From Chaetoderma sp. LZ-2023a (Eukaryota > Mollusca > Caudofoveata > Chaetodermatida > Chaetodermatidae), in the NCBI GenBank assembly GCA_034401795.1, contig CM067370.1:106123387-106187386 (forward strand): DNA of 64,000 nucleotides, read 5' to 3'. A program made the translations under genes and the position numbers. Of the stretch, positions 35,036 to 46,169 are shown one piece after another (positions within the stretch are counted from its first letter, which is position 1; each line of letters opens with the position of its first letter). The notes beneath the pieces are model-generated. The model searched no databases and was not told the origin of the DNA. It was given only the letters and a program-made list of their open reading frames with translations.

Positions 35036-36470
35036 AGCTGCAATGACAAGATTTTTGGGATGTATGGAGAGACATATGTTGACCAACCCCACCCCACCCC
35101 AAAATCAGTCATACATGACCGATACAAAAACGTTTAATATTAAGCACAGATGGATCAGCCAAAGATGCAATTAGGAGCGGAGGTGCTGGACTGCACATAC
35201 AGTATCCAAGCGGACAACATGAGTCAGCTGCAATACCGACAGGCAAACAATGCACAAACTACAGAGCTGAAGTCGAAGCACTGGTTCATGCAGCTAATAC
35301 CAACAGCAGACCGTATTACACAGATTGTCTTTTATCTGATGCCTGCTCCGTCCTTGAGGCTATCACCAAAGGTAAGCTGCCTCAACTTGAAGAAGCACTA
35401 CAAACCATCAAATGCTTTCGGATAGCATTGCAGTGGATCCCCTCACTGTGGAGCCCAAGGAAATGAGGAAGCAGACAAGATGGCAAAGGTGGGTGCAGAA
35501 GAGAATAAGACAGAAAACATGGTTACCCATACAGAGATGAAGACTATCATCAAGTCACTCTATAGAACACCTCAATCAGAAGATGCCTACCATCATCTCT
35601 CGAGACCAGAGCAAGTGACCATTTTTCGTCTCACAACTGGACACAACAGACTAAACTAAGCAGAACAGACCACAGAGCACATACTTCAATGTTGCAGTAC
35701 GTAGCAGCTGCTGAGAGAAGAGATCTGGCCTTTGTCAACCTCTTTTCTCGAAAAGCTGTATGGGCCTGTGGAAGAACTGCAGAAAACCACAGATTTCATC
35801 TTGAGAACGGCTCTCCAAGTGTGATACCAGCGATCGAAAAGAAGAAGAAGCACATCTTTGGGTGATGTACATCCTACCAAGTTTCATCCAATTTCCTCTG
35901 TAACCGTAAGAGGAGTTGCAGCGACAAGATTTTCGGGATGTACAGACAGACGATGTATGTCATCCAAAACCCCCAGCTCCCCAAAAAATCAGTCAGGCCT
36001 GAGTTTTTTTTAACATTATGCACATCTTTGGATGTGTACAATCGTCCCGCCAAGCTTATCCAATTCCCTATGAAACTGTAGGAGTTGCAGTGATAAGATC
36101 TTTGGGATGTATAGACAGACATATTTTGCCCCCAAAAACAGTCATGCATGGCCAATGCAAAAACTTTTAACATTAGGCATATCTTTGGGTGGTGTACAAT
36201 CATCCGGCCAAGTTTCACGCAATTCCCTCTTAGCCGTAGGAGTTGCAGCGCCAAGATTTTCGGGATGTATGGACAGACGATGTACGGTCCCCAAAATCAG
36301 TCACGCATGACCGCTGAAAATCCTTTTAACATTAAGCACATCTTTGGGTGGTGTACAATCATCCTACCAAGTTTCATCCAATTCCCTCTGTAACTGTAGG
36401 AGTTGCAGCGACAAGATTTTCAGGACATACGTACAGGACGAAAGCATAACACCCCACCCACGCTTAGCGG
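35036..36470. repeat. Tandem array of about 160-bp TTGCAGCGACAAGATTTTCG units, split by a LINE
   Basis: CACATCTTTGGGTGGTGTAC-type unit starts fall near 35851, 36020, 36177 and 36339 (spacing 157-169 bp). A further partial unit lies before the inserted LINE (35036-35148). Each unit contains CATCC..CCAAGTTTCATCCAAT, GTAGGAGTTGCAGCGACAAG and CAGTCA.GCATGACC. The array ends with CACCCCACCCACGC then TTAGCGGTGGTATAAT. Confidence 0.9.
35149..35847 (+). pseudogene. 5'-truncated LINE: RNase H domain and 3' end
   Basis: Plus-strand frames spell RNase H blocks: GGAGLHIQYPSGQHESAA, NYRAEVEALVHAANT with the catalytic Glu, a DACSVLEAITKGKLPQLEEA helix, HCGAQGNEEADKMAKVGAEE with the last catalytic Asp, and then the C-terminal TTEHILQC (Cys/His) region. 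Frameshifts separate them and stops intervene. It ends in a (GAA)n tail. AAGCACA flanks the insert at 35142-35148 and 35848-35854, a 7-bp target duplication inside a repeat unit. Confidence 0.85.
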
Positions 36471-37189
36471 TGGTATAATTATAATACAAGGTGTACTGGA
36501 AAAATTCCACATGCAACATGTTTAATCCTAACTCTGTATAATTGTTCTTTAGTTCATCCATAATTTTGTGAAAACTTGTGAAACTAACTTGTGTCCTTGA
36601 TTACTGCACACCTGCCACACCATTTGTTGTCCACTCTTGTTGATTAGGCTGATTACTGAACAATAGGAATGACTATGTCACATGTCTAGCACTATATGGG
36701 CAATAAGAAGGCGGTATACCTTTGATTGCTGAATGATCAGTCTATGGTGTCAATGACGTGTTTATTGACTAGCTGGCAAGCTGGTATTAATTTCAAAACT
36801 TGTTGCACTAAGTTCAAGGATAGAAATAAATGAAAAGAATTAGACTGCAGATTAAAGGTTGCCCTGATATGTTACGCTAAATAACAAAGGAAATTAGAAT
36901 CACTATTGTTTTCTCAAGTAAATTCTGAAGAATGGCCACAATTAATACGTACAACTAACAGTCAAAGCTTAGTTGCCCTATTGAAAATCAGGTTGCCCCG
37001 GGCAATAGGTAAAATGGACATTTCGATCCCTGAAGCTGTTGCTATTATGCACCTGTTTTAGCAACACCTTTAGAAATTGACACAAGCAGTATATAAGACA
37101 TACATAATACATTTAATTGACAGATCGAATGCAATAAGTTATTGAATCTAATTACGGTATCATAAATTTTAGCACCATAATCCAAGGTC
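36471..37189. other. Unassigned intergenic or intronic sequence
   Basis: No coding evidence, repeat or clear motif was recognised. Confidence 0.35.
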
Positions 37190-37560
37190 CAGTTTTAGCT
37201 AAGCTCCACCCACACCTCGATCGTGTTGGGATCGATCGATCTCTGAACACCCTGACTATCAATTTCCAAAATACTACACAGGTAAGCCGTTGAATATCTT
37301 GAAACTAATTTGACTGGGTGTTGTTGCTGCTAAGGCAGCAACAGCGACCAATCAAATTAGTTTCAAAATATTCAACAGCATGTTTATTAAATAGCAAAGA
37401 ATTACAAAGACATACAATGTGTCAGACTATTTGAGATTTGATGACAGTCTATATGGAACCCTTTGTGACGTAATGATTGTGACGTCATCATACACGCGCT
37501 GAGCTGATTATGACATCATACGAGGTCAGATGACGGATGGACACTCTGGAAATGTGAATT
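37190..37560. repeat. Foldback family A with CRE flank, best copy
   Basis: GCTAAGCTCCACCCACACCT is followed by the hairpin (about 37285-37379): GAATATCTTGAAACTAATTT pairs with AAATTAGTTTCAAAATATTC around TTGTTGCTGCTAAGGCAGCAACAG. ATTGTGACGTCATCATACAC and ACACTCTGGAAA then follow, matching the 22.9-23.3 kb unit block by block. Confidence 0.85.
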
Positions 37561-38212
37561 TTGATGACATGGGAAATGCACTTGTCACAAAGGACGCAGA
37601 AAATGTGGAATGAAAACAGCTAGCACTGTGTATCTTTAGATTTCCCAATGTTTTAGGGAGGGCTAGTACATGGTGTGCTTAGCTACTTACATTATATTGC
37701 TGTCAAAACACTTGTATTATTTGTATGTACATAAACACCGAACCCAATGGTTTTGGTAATGGTACAATAAAGCTTATCTTAGCCTTACCTAAGCCTGAAA
37801 TTCCAGATTCCAAACCTCCTTCCTATATAAATATATAACTGTTCTACTCATTTTGAAAACTGTTGCCGTAAGCAGCTAAGCAGTTGCTATGCACATGTAG
37901 ACAACTTTCAGTAGTATTGGTTACATAATCGGCGCCAGCCTTCCTTATACTGACCTTATAACAACTGACATATGATATGGAAGTATTGAGATAATGGCCA
38001 AAGACAGTTTTATTCCACTTTCTGGTAAACAGTTGTGTGTGGTGGCTTGCCAAATGAAAATGAGTTAAAGTTTTTTACTGGAGACAATGGCGATGTGGCT
38101 CACCTACCCTTGGCACACAGGCTCTCAAGTTTATGCTCCAGGGTTAGAAATGACCATTTGCCCCATTACCCCGAGGCAACTGGAATTTCAGAAGGGCAAC
38201 TCAACTTTGGTT
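37561..38212. other. Unassigned sequence
   Basis: Only short frames on both strands are present (about 60-70 codons), none recognisable. Confidence 0.3.
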
Positions 38213-38220
38213 GTTGATGG

Positions 38221-39345
38221 TAGGGCTGCAACGATTCATCGATGCATCGCGATACTTTCCCCACGATACTTGTTTTCCGAATCGCGACACCAAAAAAAAT
38301 AAAAATTAATTTCAAGTGAAATTAATTCAGTAAAATTGGACATGACCATTGATTTCAGACGTTAAACACTAAATAATATGCGGATACAATAACCTTTTTA
38401 ATCTACGATGTAACTTTATCTCGAGGAGGGATTTTAGTGCAGAAAAATTAGGGACAAGTCACGACTGTTAGTTACAAAATCTGGTAACGCCACATAAATT
38501 TTACATCGTTCTTGGTCAATTTTCGCAATATTTTCAATAAATCGTCACAAACATATTTAGTTCGGTCTTTAAACACTTCTACAACGACGACGGCAATGAA
38601 AATTCCTTAAATTTAATCCAAATTTCTCGCGATAAAGAACCGCAGTGGGAGGCAATGAAACAGCTTTTACTGTTTATGTACTATAGAAGAAAAATCGCTT
38701 GCTTTTGTACGATGCGGAGGGTGTCTAAGGATCGGCGTGAAATACGAGCGAGTGAGATACGAAAACGAGGCTTCAAATTATTAAATCAATGAGTGCTTGA
38801 CGCACATAATATACACTATAGAGGAATTTCATTCATAAATGCACACTAATTGGAGTTCCATAAAGGATGATTCCAACAGCATCCAATCAGATTATTGCGC
38901 GGACTACTACGTCATTAGACATTAGCTGGCTATCTTCCCGGGAATTGCCAACTGTTCGTGGGTTAGTTGAATTAACTTTATTTTGACTCCGTAATTGCTG
39001 CACATTTGCGTGGAAATTTAAGAGCTGGTAAGTAGTAGTCAAATATAAAATGCCTGTACATAAACAGTGTCTCGAATTGCCGTAAATAGTCGTAAATATG
39101 CCATTCAGAACCGCTGAAATCGGCCATCTTACGAAATTAGCCTAGTCACCCGGATATAAAAAACATAAAGCAGATTTCACAGAGCTACCGATTGGCTGGT
39201 TTTGGCCAATACAATTCGCTCGTTTTAAGATGGCTGCTAAAAGTATTTTACTTTGTCATTGTCATAGCTGTCATTAAATATCGCATCGTGTCAGGAGTAT
39301 CATGATACGTATCATATCATTGCTTAGTGTATCGTTGCACACCTA
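38221..39345. mobile_element. hAT-like non-autonomous element, 1125 bp, with promoter-like interior
   Basis: The left end TAGGGCTGCAACGATTCATC and the right end (reverse complement) TAGGTGTGCAACGATACAC are hAT-type termini. GTTGATGG (38213-38220) and GGTGATGG (39346-39353) form an 8-bp target duplication with one mismatch. No transposase ORF remains. Near its right end are ATTGGCTGGTTTTGGCCAAT (paired CCAAT boxes) and TTTAAGATGGCTGC (YY1-like), and at 39027 a GAGCTG|GTAAGT splice-donor-like site on the plus strand. Confidence 0.8.
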
Positions 39346-39414
39346 GGTGATGGTATGCCGGCCCACCATGATAAATACTGAGACACTAATATCATAATAC
39401 TGTGTTCTTGATAC

Positions 39415-39512
39415 CCACTCATGGCTTCACCACTGGTCTTGAGAAATGGCCATTTGCAGACCCTATTTTTGAAAATTTACTACTGTGCAGAATGACTGGC
39501 TCGATAACCGAG
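39415..39512. repeat. Foldback family B left arm, cut by the DIRS element
   Basis: TGAGAAATGGCCATTTGCAG, AAAATTTACTACTG and GAATGACTGGCTCGATAACC run up to CGAG and stop exactly at the DIRS left terminus (39513). The complementary right arm does not resume after 46169. Confidence 0.75.
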
Positions 39513-39547
39513 TGCAGGAAATTTCAATTTCCCTTTCTCCGAGATCT

Positions 39548-39705
39548 AACAATACTCCCCATTCTGTTACTTTCTGATACACAGCTGGCCTTGACAGCTG
39601 GCTCTAGGACTATAGACTTAGAAAGCTTTACCGACTCCTTGGAACCGGGTACTCGGCTCCCAACCGCCGAGTACCCGTCTACCATAGAGCTCATATTGTT
39701 TGCAT
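39548..39705. repeat. DIRS left inverted terminal repeat
   Basis: The segment from AATACTCCCCATTCTGTTAC to CATAGAGCTCAT is the reverse complement of about 46000-46160 with few mismatches (for example CAACCGCCGAG versus CAACTGCCGAG). The unique outer end TGCAGGAAATTTCAATTTCC (39513-39532) is not shared with the right side. Confidence 0.9.
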
Positions 39706-39762
39706 AGCCACCAAACAAGAGAAAACCATGGCTTGCCTCCGTGGGGCTGGGAGGCTGGGTCC

Positions 39763-39858
39763 GTAACAGAATGGTGAGTATTGTTAGATCTCGGAGAAAG
39801 GGAAATTGAAATTTCCTGCATTCTCCTTCGATCAATACTCACCATTCTGTTACGTTCT
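39763..39858. repeat. DIRS internal complementary region
   Basis: The segment GTAACAGAATGGTGAGTATT then GTTAGATCTCGGAG ... TTTCCTGCA is the reverse complement of the left outer end (39513-39567). It is fused at 39820/39821 to TTCTCCTTCGATCAATACTC, the reverse complement of the right outer end (46141-46169). A junction of the two outer ends next to the right end of the element in transcript orientation is the defining DIRS-1-like architecture, thought to template completion of the circular intermediate. Confidence 0.85.
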
Positions 39859-40373
39859 GATATACACCAGATTTGTTCAGTAGCCTGGTGGGAAGGGGCA
39901 AGCCATAAATGCTACTTTTGCCCCTTGGAGAAAGATTTTAGACGTAACAACTTGACTAACGGAGACCTAAAAGGACCGTCAAGTTATCAAAACCGAATCA
40001 CATTCGCGTCACTGCCACCCCCCTTTTTTCTCCTAAGAAAAGGGAGAGAACTCACGAACATCTATCTCGCCTGAAACACAAATATGCCAAGAGGGTTAAC
40101 TGCTCCTTGCATATCCACATGTATTAGCCTGGGAATGAGCATGTATATATAAGATGAATGAACATGATATATAGACATAATACAAAAAACTCTCACTAAT
40201 GAATTACCTTATGATAACTGGACTTCAGACGTACCGGCTCCAACCATTCACTGGTCCGGCCATCAGTGACACAATCTGGTTGTCATCCTCACGCTCTACC
40301 ATGCCTGCTTTGGGTTCTTTTCCAACCGAAGTGAAAAAAGGGTGAAGAGCAGTGTGGCCACTTAACTATCGTC

Positions 40374-41420
40374 TCAAACAGCTAAAGCGAGTGGATTGGC
40401 TGAGTCTGACACATCCCTCATATAGTAATCCGTAAATGAGGACTCACAGTGCCATTGTGCAACGGCCATGATGTCCTCTAACGGAACACCACTGTAAAGG
40501 GCGGTCGAGGCGGCTATTCCTCGAACATCGTGTGCCCTTACGCCTTGCACCTGGTGCCCAGTCGCCATCTCATGAGTAGTCTGAATGCATTCGACTACCC
40601 AACGAGAGATAGTATCCATGGATGCGACGCCATAAGGCTTCTTATGACAGATCCATAGATGTCTATCGTTCGACCGTAACGAGTCAGTCCGTTTCTTGTC
40701 CTTAGTCAAAGCACGGACCGGGCACCAGACACTGGCATCACGATCAAACCTAGTTAACTTTGGTATTATGATTGGTTTGCCAGGATATCTCAGATTGATT
40801 CTTTGACATAAACTCTGCTCTTGGCAGAAGACGCACACCCTCTCCAGAGACAATAAATCGGTCCCTCTCTGCCGAAAGCGCATGGATCTCACTGCGCCTT
40901 CTAGCTGAGGAAGCTGCCAATAGAAAAACCGCCTTTAGAGTCAAATGCTTTAGACTAGCCGAACGCAACGGTTCGAAAGGGTGCTTGGCCAGTACATTAA
41001 GCACTAAAGATAGACTCCAGGCTGGAATGACTACCGGTTGTCTCAGGCGGAGATTGCTCATTCCCTTCACCATCACACTCAACTGGGCCACCTCTGGACT
41101 ATCCCTGTTGGCTAGACAAGGGATAACTGATGCCAAAGCTGACTTGTATCCAGCAATTGTGACAGGAGCTAGTCCTGAAAAGAACAGCTCACAGAGAAAA
41201 TCTGCTATTTGCTGAATAGAGGAATGAAAGGTAACAAGACCTTTTTCTTCACACCAGTCTGCAAATCTGTTAACCTTGTCGTTATATGACTTGAAGGTTG
41301 ACCTCCTTCTCGCAGCCGCGATGAAATCAGCAGCTTGTCGAGAAAAGCCTTCCGACGTGGAACGTTGTTTGATAACATCCACGCAGTCAATTTGAACATT
41401 TCGGGACGCTCGTGTAGGAA
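40374..41420 (-). pseudogene. DIRS tyrosine recombinase, one frameshift
   Basis: The N-terminal core-binding half is in one frame (about 41420 to 40800): STFKSYNDKVNRFADWCEEK, TIAGYKSALASVIP and SARRRSEIHAL with the first catalytic Arg. The catalytic half continues in another frame (about 40800 to 40374): ASVWCPVRAL, HDVRGIAASTAL (His-x-x-Arg) and SSFTDYYMRD with the nucleophilic Tyr. The frame changes once, near 40795. All family-defining residues are visible. It overlaps the end of the RT-RNase H frame, as in other DIRS elements. Confidence 0.88.
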
Positions 41421-43339
41421 GCGTCCCTTGGCCTGGGAGATTATGTTCGGAATCTCGGGCAACTGCACTGGATTTTCCACCAGCAGATCTAGCAGATCCG
41501 TGAACCACGCCCTGCTTGGCCAATACGGCGCTATTAGCAGGACCAGACACGGTTCCTCCCTGATCTTCACCAATACCTTCGGCAGAAGGATGGTGGGTGG
41601 GTACGCGTAAGCGTGCATCCCCCTCAAGCTTATTGCCAGAGCGTCTGTATCGACAGCATTTGGATCTGGAATCGGCGAGACATAAGTCATGATTTGAGCA
41701 TTTTCCTTTGTGGCGAACAAGTCCACGTTGGGTTTGCCCCAATGCTCGAAGATCCTTCGTCGAACTGGAGGGTTGAGGGACCATTCTGTCGGCAGAATTC
41801 TCTGTCTGCGAGACAAAGCATCCGCCAGAATGTTCAATCGGCCAGGAATGTGAGCTGCTTTCAAAACAACCGAGTAATTCCTGCACCATTGAATCAAGTG
41901 CCACACTTTGATACAAAGTGTGGGTGACCTGGTCCCGCCTTGGCGATTTATGTATGATACTACCGTCGAATTGTCCGACCGTATCAATATCACCTTGCCC
42001 CTGATCATCGGAAGAAACTCTTCCAACGCCAGTTCCACTGCCATCATTTCCAACAGATTGATATGCAGCTGACTCTTCAGGAGAGTCCATGCTCGAGACC
42101 TGGTGTTCTCCCAGGCAGGCCCCCACCCCTCCAGCGATGCATCCATGTACACGGACAGCTGGGGGTGGGGTAGGTGCAGCGAAACCCCTACTAGGAGATT
42201 CTGACGCTGTTTCCACCATACAAGATGCGATATTATCGGCTACAAAACTGGCACCAGTTTTGACAGGGGTTCTGTTCACTGTTTCCACAGAGACATCAGA
42301 TACAACTCGATAGGTCTTCGCATTAGAGCAGCGTACGGGATCACTTGCTCCATGGAGACCATCACGCCCAGCATCCGAAGAAACCACCTCGCCTGAATGT
42401 GGTTTCCCACTCGAAAACTCTTGAGGATGGCTAACAGACACCACTCCGGGCTCTGACGGGTAAACCCTGCCCTCCTCGAGATCGAATCGCATCCCCAAAT
42501 AAACGAAATGTTGAGTGGGTGTCAACTCGGAATTCTCCTTGTTGACTATCCAGCCTAGATCTAAAAGTAAATTCAGAGTCAGAGCAGTATCCACGTTCAA
42601 CCTGGCTGCAGTCTGCTTTAAGCAGCCAGTCGTCTATGTAGGTGTGTAGCGCCACGTTCTCTTTTCTGAGAAACGCTGTCACCGCAAGGACCACTCTTGT
42701 GAAAACCCTCGGAGCTGTCGACAGGCCAAACGGGAGAACAGTAAACTCCCATATTTGATTCTGAAACGCAAATCTCAGAAACCTGTGCCAACTCCGGTTC
42801 ATAGGAATGTGGAAATATGCAACTTTCAGATCGATCGACACACACCACATTCCCTTCCTCAATCCTGCCATTACCGACCTCGGCTTTTCCATCTGGAACC
42901 GAGGCGTATGGATAAACCAATTTAATGGCCTGAGATTGAGTATGGGTCTCCATCCCCCCGTGCTCTTGGGGACAAGGAACATATTTGAATAGAAGCCCGG
43001 AGTGTTCTGGTTCACTGGGTTTATTGCTCCCTTCAGAAGCAAACCCGACACTTCGTTTTGAACGGCTTCTAACTTGTCTGGGTCCCGTAGTACGGGTGTC
43101 CAGACAGGTGCCAAAGACAGATTCTGTGGTGGAAAGTCCCACCACTCCGGCATGTACCCCTGGGATAACCATCCCGGGACCAGACTGTCTGACGTCACAC
43201 CTCGCCAGGCCTCGACGAAACGCATGAGCCTTCCACCCACCATAGATGCCTCGACGTCTAACGGGGTTGTCCGGCTCGCGGTCCACTCTCTCCCCCCCCC
43301 CCCTTTCTTAACAAGAGAGAGAGAGAGAGAGAGAACCAT
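41205..43339 (-). pseudogene. DIRS reverse transcriptase-RNase H, frameshifted
   Basis: The RT occupies about 43060-42460: FYSNMFLVPKSTGGWRPILN, CVSIDLKVAYFHIP (motif A Asp), VLPFGLSTAPRVFTRV, YIDDWLLK (catalytic YxDD) and YLGMRFD. The frame shifts near 42620 (at an A-run) and near 42455. Two stops follow at 42276-42278 and 42240-42242. RNase H is then open (42152-41205): YMDASLEGWG (Asp), LLEMMAVELAL (Glu), LIRSDNSTVVSYINRQGG (Asp) and HIPGRLNILADALSR (last Asp). The DIRS-specific region after RNase H includes NVDLFATKENAQ and LIAPYWPSRAWF. Confidence 0.9.
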
Positions 43340-44990
43340 TTCTATCTTGGCTCGGCAGGTATAACCGGCACCGCTGTTCCTGTCGCACAGGTGCGGTCCA
43401 GGCGGATATGAAGGGAGACCTCGTACCCTCAGGTATGATCCGCTCCCTTCTTTCCGCCCTTGGAGGATTTACCCGTACCCCTCCCCCTGCCCATCCCGCC
43501 TCTAGGGCGATCATGAGCAACAGTGGGGAGGGTAGGGCCTCCACAACCTTCCTGGCTTTCTTAGCCGGCGGCGGTTGAGAAAATCCAGACGAAGCAGAAG
43601 TCGCAGTAGGCTTAGCTTTCGCCTTGCCTTTCTGCTTCTTCTGCGTCTTCGAAAGCCACCCGCTCCAGCACTCTGAACACCCAGTACCCAGCCATCATTC
43701 TCGGTGACCGACGGGACAACACCATACCTGTCGCATTCCCCCCGTGGAATACGACCCCTCGCCCGCACTTCCATGGAGGCCGCAAGAAGCTGGCCCTTGT
43801 TCATGCGTTGTTTGCTATACATAGTATCAAGCAACACCATAAACCATGGATCCAGTCCAACAGACTGGATCAGGGCTGCGGGCAAGATCCCCGTCCTAAT
43901 CGATGCACCGATGGACGGGGTACATCCTCCTCGGCCGTGGTCGAAACCACAGACGGGTCCACCCTGGCTAGCCAAGCCAGAGCCTCAGACCAATCCGTCT
44001 CCGAGGAGGACACTCCCGTGAACACGTCACCCGTTGACATGTTCACGGCCCTACAAGCAACGGCCTCCCAGCTAGGAGCCATTGCTGATATGCCATGAAC
44101 TCTGGTATCGTACGGTTCTGCCGCCACCCCATGGAACACACCAGTCCATGGAGTAGGCCTGCACGGAAACCGTGCGGACCCGTAGCGGTTAAGGAACCGT
44201 GGCCAAACACGGGCGCCAACAGCACCCCATGTCTGACCGCCGGACCAGCCGAGATAGGCGAGTACCATGCCTGGCTGGCCACACCCGTCACTGTGGCAGT
44301 TGGCAGCAAACCAACCATCACGGGACCGATGCCCGGTACCGGAGTGGCCTCAACCACGGGCGGAGCCGCTGCCCTGGCTTGCGCCAGGCCAGACAGATGG
44401 ATGTCGGGTTCCATCAGGACGGAATCAACCTCCATGCTCTCCACCCGCGGCCTCACAGGCCGCAGCACACTCTCCTCCTCATCTTCAGACCCCTAAGAGT
44501 CGTCACTAGACAAGGAAAACTGTGTAGCCGTCCTGGTGGACGGCTCCCATGCCTGACGGACCGGCCACCGCTACTGGACCACCCGGAGGTGGCCGCGGAG
44601 AGACAGAACCCATCAGGCCGGAGCCCGACGGGACTGCCAGGGGGCTGTACGAAACGGCTCCCTCGGTGTCCAGGCCAGAACCCTGTCCAAGGACAGGGTC
44701 CGAATCAAACATGGGGAGAGACTGCCCTACAACTTTTGGCAGCAGGGACGACACCAGCGTGGGCAGAACGCTATGCAAGACATCTTGCCTAGCCGGACCA
44801 AACCACGCCGGCGGTGCCATCTCCGCCACCTCCGGTTGCAGACGTGGAACGCCCCCACGGGCCGAAACGGACGCTCCACGATTTACTTTCGGACTGCCTG
44901 ACCCCGCGTCAGACCCTGCCAAGTCCTTCTGGCAAGGAACCTAAGCATCATATCGACCGACCACACAGCACAAACGTTACACCTACTGTC
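43310..44990 (-). pseudogene. DIRS gag-like region, broken into several frames
   Basis: Minus-strand fragments in three frames: an acidic SEDEEESVLRP segment after an in-frame stop (about 44490), an RPRVESMEVDSVLMEPDIHL frame (44468-44043), STGDVFTGVSSSETDWSEAL (44268-43870), a GLDPWFMVLLDTMYSKQRMN segment and a basic RRRRRSRKARRK tail (43975-43511). The acidic, proline-rich and basic order suits a DIRS gag, but sequence conservation is low. GC-rich antisense frames on the plus strand (for example 44199-44792) are shadows. Confidence 0.6.
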
Positions 44991-45999
44991 AAGACTACAA
45001 TTAGTACAGTGGAAACAGACATGGTCCTTGTATAGAACCCATACGATATGTGGCACTCGACACATGATGGCGGGGATGGCTTGGCCTATAAACCAAACCT
45101 ACAATAAGCCAGCGGAACGAAACAAAAGTGGAAGGCAGACAATTAATTTTCAAATAATTTGACCATAAATTAACTGCAAACCCTCCCGGCACCCCACCCC
45201 GCAACGTTACAGCAAAGATCGCATTGATTATGACGACAAGAACGAAGCGGGCATAAATACACCCATAAATTGATCCTCCAGGATGTATAACGGAACCAGG
45301 AATCATATCGCATAGCATTCGGGGTATATTTACCAATCAATATAAATTATACTCCTAACGAAAGCCGACACGATATGTGAAGAAACAACAAAATGTAAAC
45401 AAACTGCTGTAGCACACGGTAAAACCGCAGACCACGCATCACTCAAGAATTTTGACACCACCGATCATTGCAAACCGATCGTGATCACACGTAAACTTGA
45501 CCATTCCAAAGTTTTCTGGTACCATTTTTAGTACGCAGCACCCAGAACAAGATGCGCGAATTAATGAAAAAATTTTCTTCACATAAACATCCGAGCATCA
45601 CGGGTGTGACATCACCCGCTCGGACCCTACGGAGACGACGTCAGCCGATATTCGTGTTAGAAATACCGTAGCAAACACCTATTTTCATATCTGCCGATCG
45701 CCTGTTGGAATTTAAAGAAGGCGATCGTCTGGCATATCACGTTGTTAGCACACGTCCCAGATTCTATGGGGTCAGAAATTGGGACATGCGACACAACGAA
45801 ATTTAGAGACCTAAGTCTTTTAACTATGGATAATAAGGAATAATACAACCTGGTCATCATTGGCGGTATTCTCCATTTTATCCAGTTAGATCCTTTCAAG
45901 AACGCACAAACTATCAAATCACAGTATAAAAGACTTAGATTTCTTTTCAAAAACTTTAATCTTTCTCCTACAAAAAAAAATGTGGACAGCTCTTGTCGC
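44991..45999. other. DIRS leader and unassigned sequence inside the element
   Basis: Lies between the gag-like region and the right terminal repeat, upstream in transcript orientation. No convincing ORF. It should hold the element's promoter or leader if it follows the family plan. Confidence 0.4.
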
Positions 46000-46169
46000 T
46001 ATGCAAACAAGAATGAGCTCTATGGTAGACGGGTACTCGGCAGTTGGGAGCCGAGTACCCGGTTCCAAGGAGTCGGTAAAGCTTTCTAAGTCTATAGTCC
46101 TAGAGCCAGCTGTCAAGGCCAGCTGTGTATCAGAAAGTAACAGAATGGTGAGTATTGATCGAAGGAGAA
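46000..46169. repeat. DIRS right inverted terminal repeat
   Basis: It runs from AACAAGAATGAGCTCTATGG through TCGGCAGTTGGGAGCCGAGT to GATCGAAGGAGAA at the outer end, and is the reverse complement of the left repeat. The last 29 bases are unique to this end and are copied in the internal complementary region. Confidence 0.9.

Larger units (their letters stand above)
39513..46169 (-). mobile_element. DIRS-type tyrosine-recombinase retrotransposon, about 6.66 kb
   Basis: DIRS elements replicate through RNA and insert by a tyrosine recombinase instead of an integrase, without target duplication. Inverted terminal repeats lie at about 39548-39705 and 46000-46160 and share, for example, GGAACCGGGTACTCGGCTCC and ACCATAGAGCTCAT. 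On the minus strand the order is gag-like region, RT-RNase H, tyrosine recombinase, internal complementary region. It is more GC-rich than the surrounding DNA. All coding parts carry frameshifts or stops, so this copy is probably dead though young-looking. If the 5' NAP1L exon is at 47.24 kb, it sits in that gene's first intron in sense orientation. Confidence 0.93.

Noticed and set aside
39524..39845. 100-codon frames on both strands near 39.5-39.8 kb and at 45.98-46.2 kb
   Set aside because: They are readings of the DIRS inverted terminal repeats and its complementary region.
40750..42600. 616-codon minus-strand frame taken as one protein
   Set aside because: Only its start (RT thumb region) and its end (recombinase N-terminal half) are real. 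The middle is an out-of-frame reading of RNase H, which is encoded in 42152-41205.
44199..44792. 197-codon plus-strand frame and several others at 43.7-45.0 kb
   Set aside because: They are antisense to the GC-rich gag-like region of the DIRS element, whose coding strand is minus. They are open because of base composition.
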